From the NCBI GenBank assembly GCA_025200525.1, contig CM045762.1, positions 83,853,893 to 83,917,892 of the forward strand: DNA of 64,000 nt, in the 5' to 3' direction. The notes beneath the pieces were generated by a model. It ran no database searches and was not told where the DNA came from. It saw nothing but the letters and a program-made list of their open reading frames with translations. The first letter of the stretch is position 1, and each line of letters opens with the position of its first letter. The DNA comes from Camellia lanceoleosa (lineage: Eukaryota; Streptophyta; Magnoliopsida; Ericales; Theaceae). Shown piece by piece: positions 21,481 to 33,639 of the stretch. The position numbers and the translations under genes were made by a program.

Positions 21481-22842
21481 AGCTCCCTCCCTTAAGGAAT
21501 TTCGTCCCCGAAATTAGATACAAGTTTTCAAAAACAAGTTTTTCTCAGTTCTTAACGATATTATAGCTCAATATTCAACAACCTAACCCATTACTGGTCA
21601 TCTCATCTCTTTTCAAGAGGCAAATTACAATATATTACTCAATATGCATTATCAACATGCTTCTCCTTTAAATTTACCAATTTCCACACATATTCCACCA
21701 TTCAATTACATATCTAATGCCAATAATATATTTGCATTTCTAAAACAAAATTAACATATGTAATGTTAAAATAAACTTCCATTTCAAGGCAAGTTCCATA
21801 ATACTTCCATAAACCGAAACATTTACAATGTTTTACAATTTAAGACACATTCAATGCTCTTAACGTTTATCAACACAGCAAAATATACAACATGTGCTCA
21901 AACATCCACAAATAGATCCAGATATTTCTCACGGACATCCAACTTACGTTCCCAAGTGGCTTCTTCCACTCCGTGATGTTTTCACAAAACTTTTACCAAC
22001 GAAATGGTCTTGCCTCGCAAGACTTGATCCCGTCTATCCAAGTCCTGTACCGGTCTCTCATCATACGAGGCATCCTCGTCTACCTCTAAGTCGGTTCAAT
22101 CCAATACATGCGACGGATCTAGCTCGTACTTCCGAAGCATACTAACATGAAACACGTCATGAACTCTGGACAACTGCGGCGGCAAAGCTAGACGGTAGGC
22201 AACCTCGCCAATCCTCTCAAGGATCTCGAAAGGGCCAATAAACCGAGGGGACAACTTCCCACTCTTCCCAAACCTCATCAAACCCCGCCTAAGTGATATT
22301 TTTAGAAAGACATGATCACCGACCTCAAATGCCAAAGGTCTCCTCCTACGGTCGGCATTACTCTTTTGGCGACTCTGGGCTGTAACAAGCCTCCTACAGA
22401 TAAGCTTAACTTTCTCCGTCCTTTCCCTCACCAACTCCAGGCCCAACAAAGGTGCATTACCCACCTTGGCCCAACAAACTGGAGACCTACTTAGTCGGCC
22501 ATACAAGGCCTCAAACGGTACCATACCGGTGCTCAACTGGAAACTTTTGTTATAGGCAAACTCCACCAAGGGCAAGTGCCTCTCCCACGTCCTACTAAAG
22601 TCAAAGACACAACCTCGAAGCATATCCTCAAGGATTTGAATAGTACACTCGGACTGCCCGTCAGCCTGAGGATGATAAGCCATGCTAAAGGTCAACCTAA
22701 TGCCCAAAGCACTCTGCAAACTCTGCCACAACCTAGCAGTAAAACGTGGATCTCTATCTGAGACGATCGACATTGGAACCCCGTGCAACCTCACTATGTC
22801 CCGACCATACAAGTCAGTAAGATGATCTACCGAATCTCTCAC
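21481..22842 (-). pseudogene. Gypsy integrase core and chromodomain, right truncated unit
   Basis: From 22842 leftward the frame reads MRDSVDHLTDLYGRDIVRLH, VSDRDPRFTARLW, DGQSECTIQILEDMLRG, then the C-terminal part ending VSMLRKYELDPSHVLD, a stop, and a chromodomain remnant down to about 21900. It lacks everything upstream of the integrase core. A purine run against the LTR at 21481-21494 marks its 3' end. The truncation at 22842 joins SINE-derived sequence with a 3-base overlap (CAC). Confidence 0.85.
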
Positions 22843-23757
22843 TAGGCCAATCCTTAGGTGTTGAATACCAACTTAACATTACCAAAACAGTGTACACTAA
22901 AAGAACATTCAACGCAGTAGCATTGCCAGCTCTAAACCTTGCTATCTTCATCTCTTTCGGAATGATCGGCTGAGAAGGAAAACCAAAAGCTATACAGAAC
23001 GCTTTTGGACAAATTGGTAAAATCAACCTCATAAAAAACCCCATGCTTACCCCTACATTTCTGAAAACCATATGATGGAACAATGTACGAAAGGGTCTTT
23101 TACATTGAAATGGGGACTTATTAGTCTATAAGAAAAAATGCAGGATTAGATGGTCTACAAGATCTAGATTTGGGATTTATTGGTGCTTTACCCTAATATT
23201 TACTATAAAAATACGTAATATACTGTAAAAATATGTAATAATGGTGCATATGACACACACATAGATCGATTTGGGAGGGAGGGGCCGTGGTTGCACTCGT
23301 AAAAATTTTAAAAAAAACTATGTCTACTATACTAATATTAGTAAAATAATTTTAAAAATTAAGAAGTTACCTATGTATTTATTCTTTTAAAATTTGAATT
23401 CTGAATCTATTATTTGATACATATATTTTTTAAAAGGTGTGTATTATAATATTACTAGTGTCTGCCCGTGCTCGTGCCTGAAGGCACGGTGTAAATAAAA
23501 ATAAGTGAACAAAAAGGAGAATACGAAATAAATAAATAAATATATAGAGAGGAAAATAAAAAAGAAAGGAAAATAAAATAAAATAAAAAATAAAAAGAAA
23601 ATGAGAAAGGTGGGATCACGGGATCATTCATAGGATTATTCATGGGATCATGGAAGGGTGGGTGAGAACAGGAAAAAGTAAGAGAGAGAAGCAGGAAAGT
23701 AGGATACATCACATCTGTTGTTTTGTAATTTGAACAGATTTGAACCTTCTAAATGTC

Positions 23758-26739
23758 TGTAGCTCGACTTTTTCGCGCTCCCTTTCGAAAACTCGAAAGA
23801 AGCCCTACAGTTCGGGCTCTTGCGGTTCTGAATCTAATCTCATAAGTGCAATGTGAAATTGATAAACACCAAAGAGCCCAAATTCAGCAAATCTTTTGGA
23901 AAATCGATTTTGAATCAAATTTCCAAAAATGGACTATTTTGCCAAATACAGAGTCGCCACCTAAATCTTTTATTTTGGAGAAATTTAGGAAACCCATGAC
24001 TCGTGCCAGAGGCCACATGTCCGTCATCACCAAGATTGTCTTGGCTAAGGAACTTAGGTACAAGAGAGGAAGGTCATGGATTAAGCAACCCCGCTCACCC
24101 GATCAAAGATCGGCCTTTACTAATCATGATATGATTTTTATCAATATTATATGTTCTTGTTCCGGTTATCAGGCTAGCATTACTATATGATGTGCGCACA
24201 CAAGGTATAGACTAGTTTGCCTAAATCGGAACAATTCAATTTCATATTTGCTTTTCAAAAAAGATTTGAATTTGCCACCTCAAGTGGACTTAAAGTTTGC
24301 GAATTTTTCACTTGACAAAGAGGGCTTAAACGTACATTTATCGAATCGTTCCAATTCAAACAACAAGCCTTCATCCATAGGCACTCAAACAGTTTAACAC
24401 GTAAGTATTTAGCCTCATGGCAAGCATGCTAATCATGGTAATCACTCACACTCATGCAAGTATGCTAAAGCACTAAAAACCCACCTAGTACTCCAAGCTA
24501 AGAGAAACAAAAGAGAGTTCGAAAAAAAAATGCATGATTCCTAACTATACAAGGTGTCTAATATAACACATGCAATATGCAACGAAATAGGTTCGGTTAC
24601 TTAACATGTTATTTGCAACAATTTGATAACATGTGTTTTAAACACGTATTCATTGAGGTATTGAAACGACAATGCAGTTTGAATGATGCACCGAGCCTCG
24701 GTGCATGTAATACAAAATGAATGGATGCAAGCATGCGATATGCTAATTGAAACATGATGCCCCTAATCAAACCAACAAAATCGGTTAAGTAAAAGGGAGA
24801 AAGACGTAGGGTTGGAAGACATACACATTATTACATTACGCTCTCATAAAGGAGAGTCTGAATGAATAAAAGCTAACTAGCTAACTAAGCTAAGCTAATT
24901 AAGCTAATTATTACAAAACCATGATCGAATAATTAACTAACTATCTAAGCTAATTAATTAAGAATTTAACTAGGCCAAGCTAATTAACTATTACAACACG
25001 AACTAATTAGCCAAAACTAATTAAACTAATTAAATATTACAACATAATTAGCTACAACTAACTAACTACAACAAATAAATGCTTATTTGCTAATTAAACG
25101 AATTAACTAGTTAACTAGTCCCGGAAAGCGAGAGAGGCCCATGCATGCTCGGTTTTCACTTGAAGAACATCCATTGTTTGCTCTCGAAAGCCACTGTTTG
25201 CACAACCCTTGCACTGTTTTCCTTCTCCAGATCAACTTTGCCATGTTTCACAAGCACATTGCCCAAAATTCACTGGGGGCCAGCAGGCTAGAAAGGGTGG
25301 CCGGCCAGCCACCATTGAGGGGTTGCCGTCCAACACAGGTGGCCTACTGGCTAGTAGCTGGCCACGGATAACATGCCATTTTTGCTGTAACAGAGAGAGC
25401 AAATAGGGAAAGAGAGGGTATTCTTAAAGGTTGCTTGTATTGAGTATCCCTCTATCATCAAAACATCTCAAAGGAGTGATACAGTTGGTCCTTAAAACCA
25501 AGTGTCCTTAAACCATCAATCAAGCAATTTCATTGCATGATGGCTAAGGAACCAATGTGTACAAGTGTAATAAATGCACAAACAAAACCAAAAACCATCA
25601 CCCTATCATGAATGATCAAGGGCAATGGAGACCTTAGAAAAATTGGCACATTTCATCACTTTGAGTATGAAATGCCCCAATTTTTTTCTTATGTACAATT
25701 AACGTCCGATTGAACACATCAAAACACAACCAATTTCTTATCTTGCACCACTTTAGTTGCAAATTGTTAGTTACTCATTTTAGATTACCAACCATTGTTT
25801 AACCAATTAAGTCCATTGCTGAGTTGTTCTCTAAAGAGAAGGAAGTCTCAAACAAGGGGTAGTTTAAGGCAAGAGAGAGGTGTCATGCCATTGGTAATGA
25901 ACCCCCCAAAAGAGGATTAAACCATTAAGCAATGAACCTCAATCTCAAGCTTAAGCTATCCTAAGGTTGAAACAACCCTCAAAGCAAATAAAGAGTGAAG
26001 AAATGAGGAAGATTGCAGAGATTATAAGTGCTGAAATGAAGTGAGAAAAGCACTAAAACATGCAATCAACTCAAACAAGGGGTGTCTAAAGGCCTAAAAC
26101 ACCAAGCTTGTGAGGACTATTACACTAGAGGCATGCAAAACAAGACTCAAATGCAAAAGCCAGCCAAAAACAGAGGCAATAAAGTCTAAAATTGAGCCTA
26201 AAACATGCTAGAATTAAGCTACAAAAGGCTAGAAAAATAAGCTAACATATAGGGTTAACTTGGCTAGTAAATAAGACACAAGGAGGGGAGGCTAACCCCT
26301 CCAATTTCGGACTTCAAAACATGATTTTTATCACTGAAAATGCTCTGAAATTTAGTGCTCAAAAGCCGAAAAAATGATAGTTTGAAGGTGGCAAACAAAG
26401 GTGGAAAAGCCTTACAAGCAAGGAATAAAGAAGGGTGAGATACCACTAACCTTAAATGGCCTAAAACACCAATTTCTGCCCACACAAATACAGTTTTTTA
26501 TGGCCCGAAAACAGCCCAAAAATAGCCGGAATAGATAGAAAAATAAGTATACGAAGCAAGCCTAAAAGGGAAGTAGTATACCACTTAAAGTAAAGATCAA
26601 CTTAGGCAACAATTCAAGCCAAAACCACCTTCAAGAGCACCAAGAAGGCTTCAAGGAACCTCAGCTCAAAGATAATCAACTTTGGTTAAGGAGGTGTAGG
26701 CAAAAGTGTAGTGTATATAGGCTAATATGCACAAATTTG

Positions 26740-26791
<52 letters not shown>

Positions 26792-27176
26792 TCCAAAATT
26801 TCTAACCCTAAAAAATTAGGGAGGAGACTCCATATATATAGAAAAACATGAATTTGGCTGAGCTAAATCCCTCCATACATGTGTAGGGAGATAAAACCAA
26901 TTGTGCCGCACTATTGGCTAGCTTGGCACAAGGGTGGCCGGCAAGGCATAATTGGTGGCCGAAAACCTCAAACAGTGGCTGGCTGGCCACCAAGGGTTGC
27001 AGGCTTGAAGGTTTTGGTCCAAAGCAGGGCACAGAATGGATAGGGTTTGAAGGCTCAAAGACAAGGTATTTCGCCGAGGACTTTGGGCACCAAAATGAGT
27101 ACATGCAATCATAATCATCGAGTGCACAAGCGATGATGTCCAAATCTTGGAGACGGTCAAAAATGGAGTGTCTATG
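23758..27176 (-). repeat. 3' LTR of the large element
   Basis: It begins TGTAGCTCGAC on plus and ends GTGTCTATG, where the other LTR has TTGTCTACA, so the terminal base is mutated. It aligns along its length with 33026-33472 plus 40643-43596. It holds repeats of TTAGCTAA-type words (24870-25110), a GA microsatellite of about 46 bases (26741-26786; the other LTR has about 25) and GGCCGGCC-like words at 25285-25370 and 26925-27000. No gene is present. Confidence 0.85.
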
Positions 27177-27639
27177 GTTGCCCCTCTTTGACAGAACTCG
27201 GAAGTCATGAAATGAAGTGAGTGAATGTCAAAGCCCAGAGACGACCCATTTTGACAAGGCCGAAAGACTTGGACAAACAAATAAGAAAGAAAATAAGTGG
27301 TTGTGCCTGTAGGCTGCCTACGCATCCCTTTGCAAGGAATCAAACTAGCATAGTTCTGGGGTGATGCAAATGATATGCATGCAAGAACATAACTTATGAT
27401 CATGCAATGAGGCTGTTCAATGCAACATTTGAGTGCAAATTCAATGCAAAGAAAATGCCACATTTAAACAAATCGAAACGAGGCACAACAGTTCCAATCA
27501 TGAAAAGTAGTAAGTAAACAAACCTCGCGTGGGAATTATGAGAATTACGAGCCAAATCACATTTCATGCATAAAGGATGGAAGAAAATTATGCAAGCTTA
27601 ACTATGTGTCACGGAGAAAAGGCGAAGGGCAACGTAACC
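27177..27639 (-). other. Element 3' region with polypurine tract
   Basis: On minus the last bases before the LTR read GTCAAAGAGGGGCAAC, a plausible polypurine tract. The rest of the stretch is non-coding; the 181-codon open frame crossing it on minus (26918-27463) runs into the LTR and resembles nothing I know. Confidence 0.55.
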
Positions 27640-28345
27640 GTCGAACGCACCCAAGGTCTCAATCGAGATCCTAATGTGTTGCATGCATGAGGAGAAAAGG
27701 GTGGTGTGAACACCGGTACTGATTGAAAATCCTAATGTGTCACAAGCGAAAGAAGGAAGAGTACTGTGAACACTGGGCACACCCGAATGTTTTTAACCAA
27801 TTTGAAATCCTAATATGTTGCACGCGAGGGGAGGAAGAGTGGTGTGAACACCGGGTGCACTCGAATGTTTTTAACCGATTTTCAATCCTAACGCGTTGCA
27901 CGCGAGATGAGGAATGGTGGTGTGAACATCGGGTGCACCTGAATATTTTTAATCGATTTGAACGCGTTGCACGTGAGAGGAGGAAGGGTGGTGTGAACAT
28001 CGGGCACATTCGAATGTTTTTAACCGATTTGCAATCCTAACGCGTCACACGTGAGAGGAGGAAGGGTGGTGTGAACACCGGGTGCACCCGAATGTTTTTA
28101 ACCGATTTGCAATCGTAACACGTCACATACAAGAGGAAGAAGGGTGGTGTGAACACCGGCCGCCCCCGAATGTTTTTAACCGATTTGCAATCCTAACGCG
28201 TCACACGCGAGAGGAGGAAGGGTGGTGTGAACAACAGGTGCACCCAAATATTTTTAACCGATTTGAATCCTAACGCATTGCACGCGAGAGGAGAAAGGGT
28301 GGTGTGAACACCCGGTGCACACAAATGTTTTTAACCGAGTGAAAA
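27640..28345. repeat. About nine-copy tandem array, unit about 78 bp
   Basis: The words CCTAACGCGTCACACGCGAGAGGAGGAAGGGTGGTGTGAACACCGG and GAATGTTTTTAACCGATTTGCAAT, taken together, recur about every 78 bases, with unit starts near 27646, 27730, 27808, 27888, 28034, 28112, 28190 and 28267 and a short unit near 27960. The array sits in the 3' untranslated region on minus, a known hot spot for tandem repeats in Tat/Ogre elements. Open frames in it are artefacts. Confidence 0.88.
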
Positions 28346-29040
28346 CGGATGTGATCTGAATGTGGCACGAATGATTTAACTGGAACTCCTTTGAATGAAC
28401 CGTACATACAATATCATGCATGTGTAAGAAAGAAACTTAACAAGTGTGATATAATAAGAATGCATGTTCTTTGCAGGACAAACAACATGTTCTATGCGAG
28501 AAACAAAAGCAGAAACATATTCTATGAGTGAAACAAAAGCGATAGCATATTCTATGCGTAACTCATAACATGATGCAAGATGTGCATGCAATACCAATGA
28601 AATGCGTATCTTATGCAAGGAAGCGAAATGAAATGCATATTCTATGCAACAATGTAAAACACAGGTACAAAAGCATAATTTGACAAAAACAAATTTAGTA
28701 GCAATTTCTGATTTACCTCTCGAAAGAGTTACCATATGTTTAAAGGATACACCTCGTTATTGTTGACAAGTTACGAACATTGTGCATCGAAAACACAGTT
28801 CTGAGCTTCCGTGGAGACAATTTGAACTTAACAGTGAACAATCCCTTCAATTCTTGGAAACTAAGGACACAAAACAACATTAGGACTCAGAGGGAAGTAG
28901 TGTGGCACCTGCTGGCCAGTAGAGAGGGTTACCAGCCACCTGTCGCCCTTCAATAACTATTGCCGGCCACAAAAGTGGCCTACCGGCCACCAATGTGGCC
29001 TGCCGACCACTCATGGCAGATTTGGGGCAATTTTGTCTTT
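28346..29040. other. Non-coding interior with a GCATATTCTATGC palindrome cluster
   Basis: Between about 28460 and 28650 the words CATGTTCTATGCG, CATATTCTATGAG, GCATATTCTATGCG and GCATATTCTATGC recur about every 30-50 bases; GCATA-TTC-TATGC is an inverted repeat. From 28900 to 29010 there is a cluster of TGGCCAG/GGCCGGCC words like those in the LTRs. No gene is seen. Confidence 0.55.
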
Positions 29041-29425
29041 TTGCCTCGGGTCTTTAAGTATAAGGCATGGGGCTTCATTTCCTCATTACCCCATGCCTGA
29101 AATTGTTCCCTTTCTCTCTCTAGGTGCTCGTTCTCTCTAGATCCGCGCTTTCTACGCATTTTCTAACACCTCACGTGAAGTTTATTCACTAAAGCCTCTG
29201 TATTTACTCCGTTTTGAAATGATTGAAATTTGATTTCGGTGTTTTTTCTTGGAGTTTCACCATTTGAGGCTTGTTCCCCTTGAGTTTCTCTCAGGTTTTG
29301 TGCCTTTTCCCAGGCTTTGACTTTTCTTCCACTTTCTATATCCTAGGGTTGACTTTTTCCAAGTTTTTCTTTTTTTTTTCTCTATTTTTCTTCATTTTTC
29401 GACCACTTTCTCATCTTCTTTCCAG
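29041..29425 (+). promoter_or_regulatory. Likely promoter and leader of the antisense PMD gene
   Basis: A TATA-like TTTAAGTATAAGG at about 29053 is followed by CTCTCTCT patches near 29112-29135 and a T-rich leader up to the ATG at 29426. The layout is that of a plant polymerase II promoter directed to the plus strand, opposite to the retrotransposon's own transcript. Confidence 0.45.
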
Positions 29426-32381
29426 ATGGCGGATGATCTACCCCATGACAGAGCTCCGTTCGAGATTCCACATCCAACAAAAATGGAGGCTGAGCCTGAG
29501 CCCAAGATATTACTGCTGGGAGTACGCCCCTTTAATCCGGTGACATACCATCCTTGGACACATGTGCTACCACCTGGGGGTATCAGGCACTTCAGAGAGT
29601 TTGCGCGACGCACACCAGAGGACCTCTTGCTACGGGAGCTGGACTCTCATTTGTCTCACGGCACCATCGAGGTATACACTATATGCTCATGCTTATTTCT
29701 TGCTTTGATTATATCCCTTGCTTTAACTGCATAGTTACATTGCATTTCTTGCCTCTTACTGCATTTCTTGCCTTAATCACACTCTTATACTGTATTTCTT
29801 ACACTGCCTTTCATCTGCCTATTCTCATATCAATGTATATTGTTGTTTTGATCGAGGCGGGCTCTCGCTCCATTAGGGGCTACGAAGCCACGTTCGCGAG
29901 GGACTAGTATATGGAGCTCCCTGCCGGTGTCCACTACGTTATTGATGAGGTCGGCTTCGGCTTATTTTGCATGGGGCTATCGCACCATATCGTGAGTCGA
30001 CCGCTTCTTGGTACATTAGTGGAGCGGTGGTAGGATACCACAAACTCCTTCCATTTCTCCACAGCAGGGGAGATGATGATGACTCCCTACAACTTCGCCA
30101 TGCTCAAGAGCGTAGAAGTAGGGGGTAATCCGATCCCTTACGATATGGACATGGGCAGGTAAGAGGCCACCTAGCTATACTTACTGGAAGCATGCCCACC
30201 TTTCTTCCGACCAACGATGGTACAATATAGCTGGTTCACCAAGCATTATGCTCGGGGCTTTTTGATGTTCCTTTTCGATACCATATTGTTTGCGAATAGG
30301 TGGAACACCATAGGGCTGTATCTCTGAGCGCCCTGGTGGACTTACCTTATGTCCGGCTCTATGATTGAAAAGGAGCTGGCCTAGCCACACTATATGGCTA
30401 TATGAGCTCGACATCCCGCAGGAGGCCAGACAGGGTTGGAGGCTATTGGAGAGCCTGAGAAGTACGCTTTACATCTCTGCTTTACATTTTCTATCTTCCA
30501 TTTCTGTGCTTTCTGCTTTGCACTTTCTATACACTGCATACTGCATTGTTTACATTTATACACTGCACTTTCTGCATTGCACATTTTACATTCTCTGTAT
30601 CTGTACTCTCTGTACATTGTACTACACATTCTTCTTTCTGCATCTGCATTTGTGTACACTATATACACATTCTGCTTTCTGCATTCTACATTTGTACTTT
30701 CTTTTCTTGTACTTTTTGTACACTGTATACACATTCTGCTTTCTGCATTCTTTCTATCTATATTCTCTGTATACTCATTGTTGTCTTTTCCTTGTAGCTT
30801 TGGGTATATGTATATTTCCCAACCCTCGCTCCGAAGCCAAATGTGGAGATGCCCCCCGTTGTGCCGTACTATCATCGGTACGACGACAGATGCCAGCGGA
30901 GGACTCAAGAGACTTTCACATTCTTCCGTCGGTACTTCGACGCAGTGACTGTGGCAGAGGTAACCCAAAACTCACAGTTATTTTTGCTTTATCAACAACT
31001 GACAACGACTAACAATTTGTATATCTTACATTTGCGAGACGCTTAGCTGACCTTAGGCGATGATCTGCGCTAGAGTCGAGACGATATCGGTGCTGGGGGC
31101 ATCCCATTTTCGCCTTCTTCTAGAGGGCCCAGTTTGTTGAGCTTGGTTTCTAGGCGAGTGGTTCATGCGTCAGACCATGGGTTTGCATGAGCTAGTAGTT
31201 CCCATGCCTTCTCTAGCATCTATGAGGGCTACGGAGAGCCTCTCCTTTCAGGAGTTGATCCAATTCACGGAGGGCTTGGATGTTGACTACTTCCGCAGGG
31301 AGGGAGATTATTTGACATTCATTCAGACACATCTTATGCCTCCCTTGACGGGTGCTCATGCAGGCAGAGCAGCAGGTGCCCCTTTGGCAGGTAGGACTCG
31401 GGGGACGAGGACCAGGACTAGAGGGGCCTCTCCCGCTGGACAGGCTACCAATTGGCTAGAGATCCTGACCATGCTAATATGCTGGAGGCTAGCCGGGACG
31501 TCTTATCAAATTTCGATCAGGCCAGTAAAGACCGGGCATATATACGTTCGAGCTCACGACGCACCTCTAGTATGTACCACATTTTCTTCAGCTTTCTATT
31601 TCCTTCCCGATATTTGTTCCTTCCGGATACTAATCATTCCCAATACATTTGCAAGCACCCCCAGGGTACACTGAGGGACTGCTCGAGCTAGTAGCTTCGT
31701 TCAAGAGCATGATTTTGAGAAGGGAGGCATTGCTCAGTCTCCATGGCATTCAGGTGTTCTTCCCCTATTCTCTATCCACATTTCAACATTATCCACACTT
31801 TTGTGCACATCATTCTTACTGAAGCAGTGATACCCATCTCATGGCATGCATTTTTCCCCTTGTCACATCACGCTGCTATGCTACACTGACATACTGTACT
31901 GTATTGCATTCCACCACTTTCATCATACTACATTTGCAATTATACGTTGTATCTGATACGTCAATACTATATCTTTTCAAGTCCCAGCTATACCGAGAGC
32001 ACTAGCGATGGCGACTGCGCCTGCACCATCACCACCTCCTCCAGCAGTAGAGGGGAGGGAGAGATAAGCCCTAACACGCAGCCAGAGGAGTGTTATGGTC
32101 GAGGCCGGAGGAGCCCTTTAGAGCCAGTGTTGAGTGACAATGATGTTGAGACCAGTGACTCCGGGGAGGCAGTGATTCCGCAGTCTGAGTCCTCTGAGGG
32201 TGGAGCTGATGGTGACTCGAGATCTGAGAGTGGAGATAATGTTGAGTCAGGCTCTGGAGCAGAGAGCGGCAATGATTCAGGTTCTGGCTCCGGTTCAGGG
32301 TCTGCTTTAGATAGTAGCGCTGATGGAGACAACTCCGAGTCTCTCCCCAGGAAGAGAACGAAGAGGGCCTTTCGAGCCTGA
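29426..32381 (+). pseudogene. Antisense multi-exon plant mobile domain (PMD) gene
   Basis: Probable exons: 29426-29671, about 29860-30461, 30799-30959, about 31050-31569, 31666-31753 and 31980-32381, most with GT-AG borders. Exon 1 reads MADDLPHDRAPFEIPHP and then VTYHPWTHVLPPGG. Exon 2 gives the PMD core: VIDEVGFGLFCMG, LVERW, TTNSFHFSTAGEMMMTPYNF. Exon 3 gives LWVYVYFPTLAPKP. Exon 4 gives FTEGLDVDYFRREGDYLTF. The last exon encodes a Ser/Asp/Glu/Gly-rich acidic tail ending PRKRTKRAFRA. Exon 2 has several stops, mostly where Trp is expected (ERW-stop-DTT; YWRA-stop-E). PMD proteins occur in host MAIN-like genes and in transposons. Antisense extra ORFs of this kind are known in Tat-lineage gypsy elements. 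The gene is dead in this copy. Confidence 0.75.
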
Positions 32382-33025
32382 GATGACTGGCACTGATTTA
32401 TTTGTACTTTTCTTAGTTTCTTTTTGTTAGTAGCATTAGCACATGTATAGCTTTAGGAATTTTTGTTTTGCTTTTAAAACTTGTAATCCTTTTTTTGTAA
32501 AAAGCCATGATTGGATTAAAAACTCACGAATTTTTATGAAAAATGTGTTGTCATTTTTGCATCATGGACACCACATTTGCATGGAATAGATAGGGAATTG
32601 AAATGGCCAAGAGTGAGTTTGGAACAGTCTTGCATTCAGGTAAGCAACCTATCCTAGTTTGGAACAGTCTCAATGGCTTTCGATATGCAACTAGGCCGAT
32701 TGGTCAAAAAGGGTACCTCAGTAAGACTACCTAATATACCTCTCACATCTAACACCGAGAAGTGAAAAGAGGATCAAACGGTACAACAGTAGTCCAGATC
32801 CAAGGGTTGTGTTCCCATCATGGCAGAGCCCGCGACCGGTCAGCCTTTTGGCAAGCTTTTCCAAGAAAGCCTTCGGCAAACCGTCCAGGAATAGCAAATG
32901 GAAAACATAGTGACTTAGGTGCACTAATGCAAATGTAATGCAAAGAAACACATAAGTGTAGATAAAAAGTCATATCATGAAGTTCGAGTCAAGTTCTCTA
33001 AATCTCCAGTAGAGTCGCCATAAAC
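32382..33025 (-). other. Element 5' leader with primer-site-like sequence
   Basis: The stretch between the PMD gene's stop and the right LTR has no gene. On minus, TTTATGGCGACTCTACTGG follows the LTR directly. I recall TGGCGACTCTGCTGGGGA-like sequences at this place in Tat/Ogre-type elements, which is the main reason for calling the element's orientation. Confidence 0.5.
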
Positions 33026-33639
33026 TGTAGCTCGACTTTTTTGCGCCCGCTTTTGGAAACTCGAAGGAAACCCTATAGTTCGGACTCCTGCAGTTTTGAA
33101 TCTAATCTCACAAGTGCAATGTGAAATTGATAAACACCAAAGAGTCTAAATTCGGCAAATCTTTTGGAAAATTGATTTTGAATCAAATTGCCAAAAATGG
33201 ACTGCTTTTCCAGATACAGAGTTGCCACTAAAATATTTTATTTTGGAAAAATTTAGGAAACCCATGACTCGTGCCAAAGGCCACGTGTCTGTCATCACCA
33301 AGATTGTCTCGGCTCAGGAACTTAGGTACGAGAGAGGAAGGTCATGGATTGAGCACCTCCGCTCGCCTGATCAAAGATCAGCCTCTACTAATCATGATAT
33401 GATTTTTATCAACATTATATGTTCTTGTTCCAGTTATTAGGCTAGCATTACTATGTGATGTGCGCACACAAGTGTAGACATCCCATTTTTGACCGACCTT
33501 AAGACTCAGACGTCATCGATTGAGCGCTCGGTGATTGTGCATTTTGTGCTCGTTTTGAGTTTCCGGAGTTTCGGCTGAGAACCTTGCCTTCGAACCTCTG
33601 AACTCTTTGTGCTTTGGCTCGGTTTGTGGACCGAACCTT

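Larger units (their letters stand above)
7643..22842 (-). mobile_element. Tandem chromovirus (Tekay-like gypsy) array sharing LTRs
   Basis: Reading right to left on minus: integrase fragment (22842-21481), LTR (21480-16978), complete internal region gag-PR-RT-RH-INT-chromodomain (16977-11505), LTR (11504-9396), then 5' leader and gag up to the start of protease (9395-7643). One LTR therefore serves as 3' LTR of the complete unit and 5' LTR of the next partial unit, and the other serves the upstream partial unit likewise. The C-terminal chromodomain and the [21 protein letters not shown] RT lead place it in the Tekay/Del chromovirus group. Both outer ends are truncated inside coding sequence, so no element-level target duplication can be found. 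Confidence 0.88.

Noticed and set aside
26741..26786. GA microsatellite as a regulatory GAGA site
   Set aside because: It is a simple repeat in an LTR, and its length differs between the two LTRs (about 46 and 25 bases), as expected from slippage.
27640..28345. Regular repeats resembling a CRISPR array
   Set aside because: Units of about 78 bp diverge along their whole length with no constant repeat and variable spacer; the setting is a plant retrotransposon. The same holds for the 29-bp array at 18478-18690.
30365..31012. 215-codon plus-strand frame rich in Leu, Tyr, Phe and Cys
   Set aside because: It runs through a low-complexity intron (CATTCTGTACATTCTG-type text) of the PMD gene; the true exon 3 begins at 30799 in another frame.
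32093..32332. 79-codon minus frame rich in Ser, Pro and Glu
   Set aside because: It is the shadow of the acidic last exon of the PMD gene.
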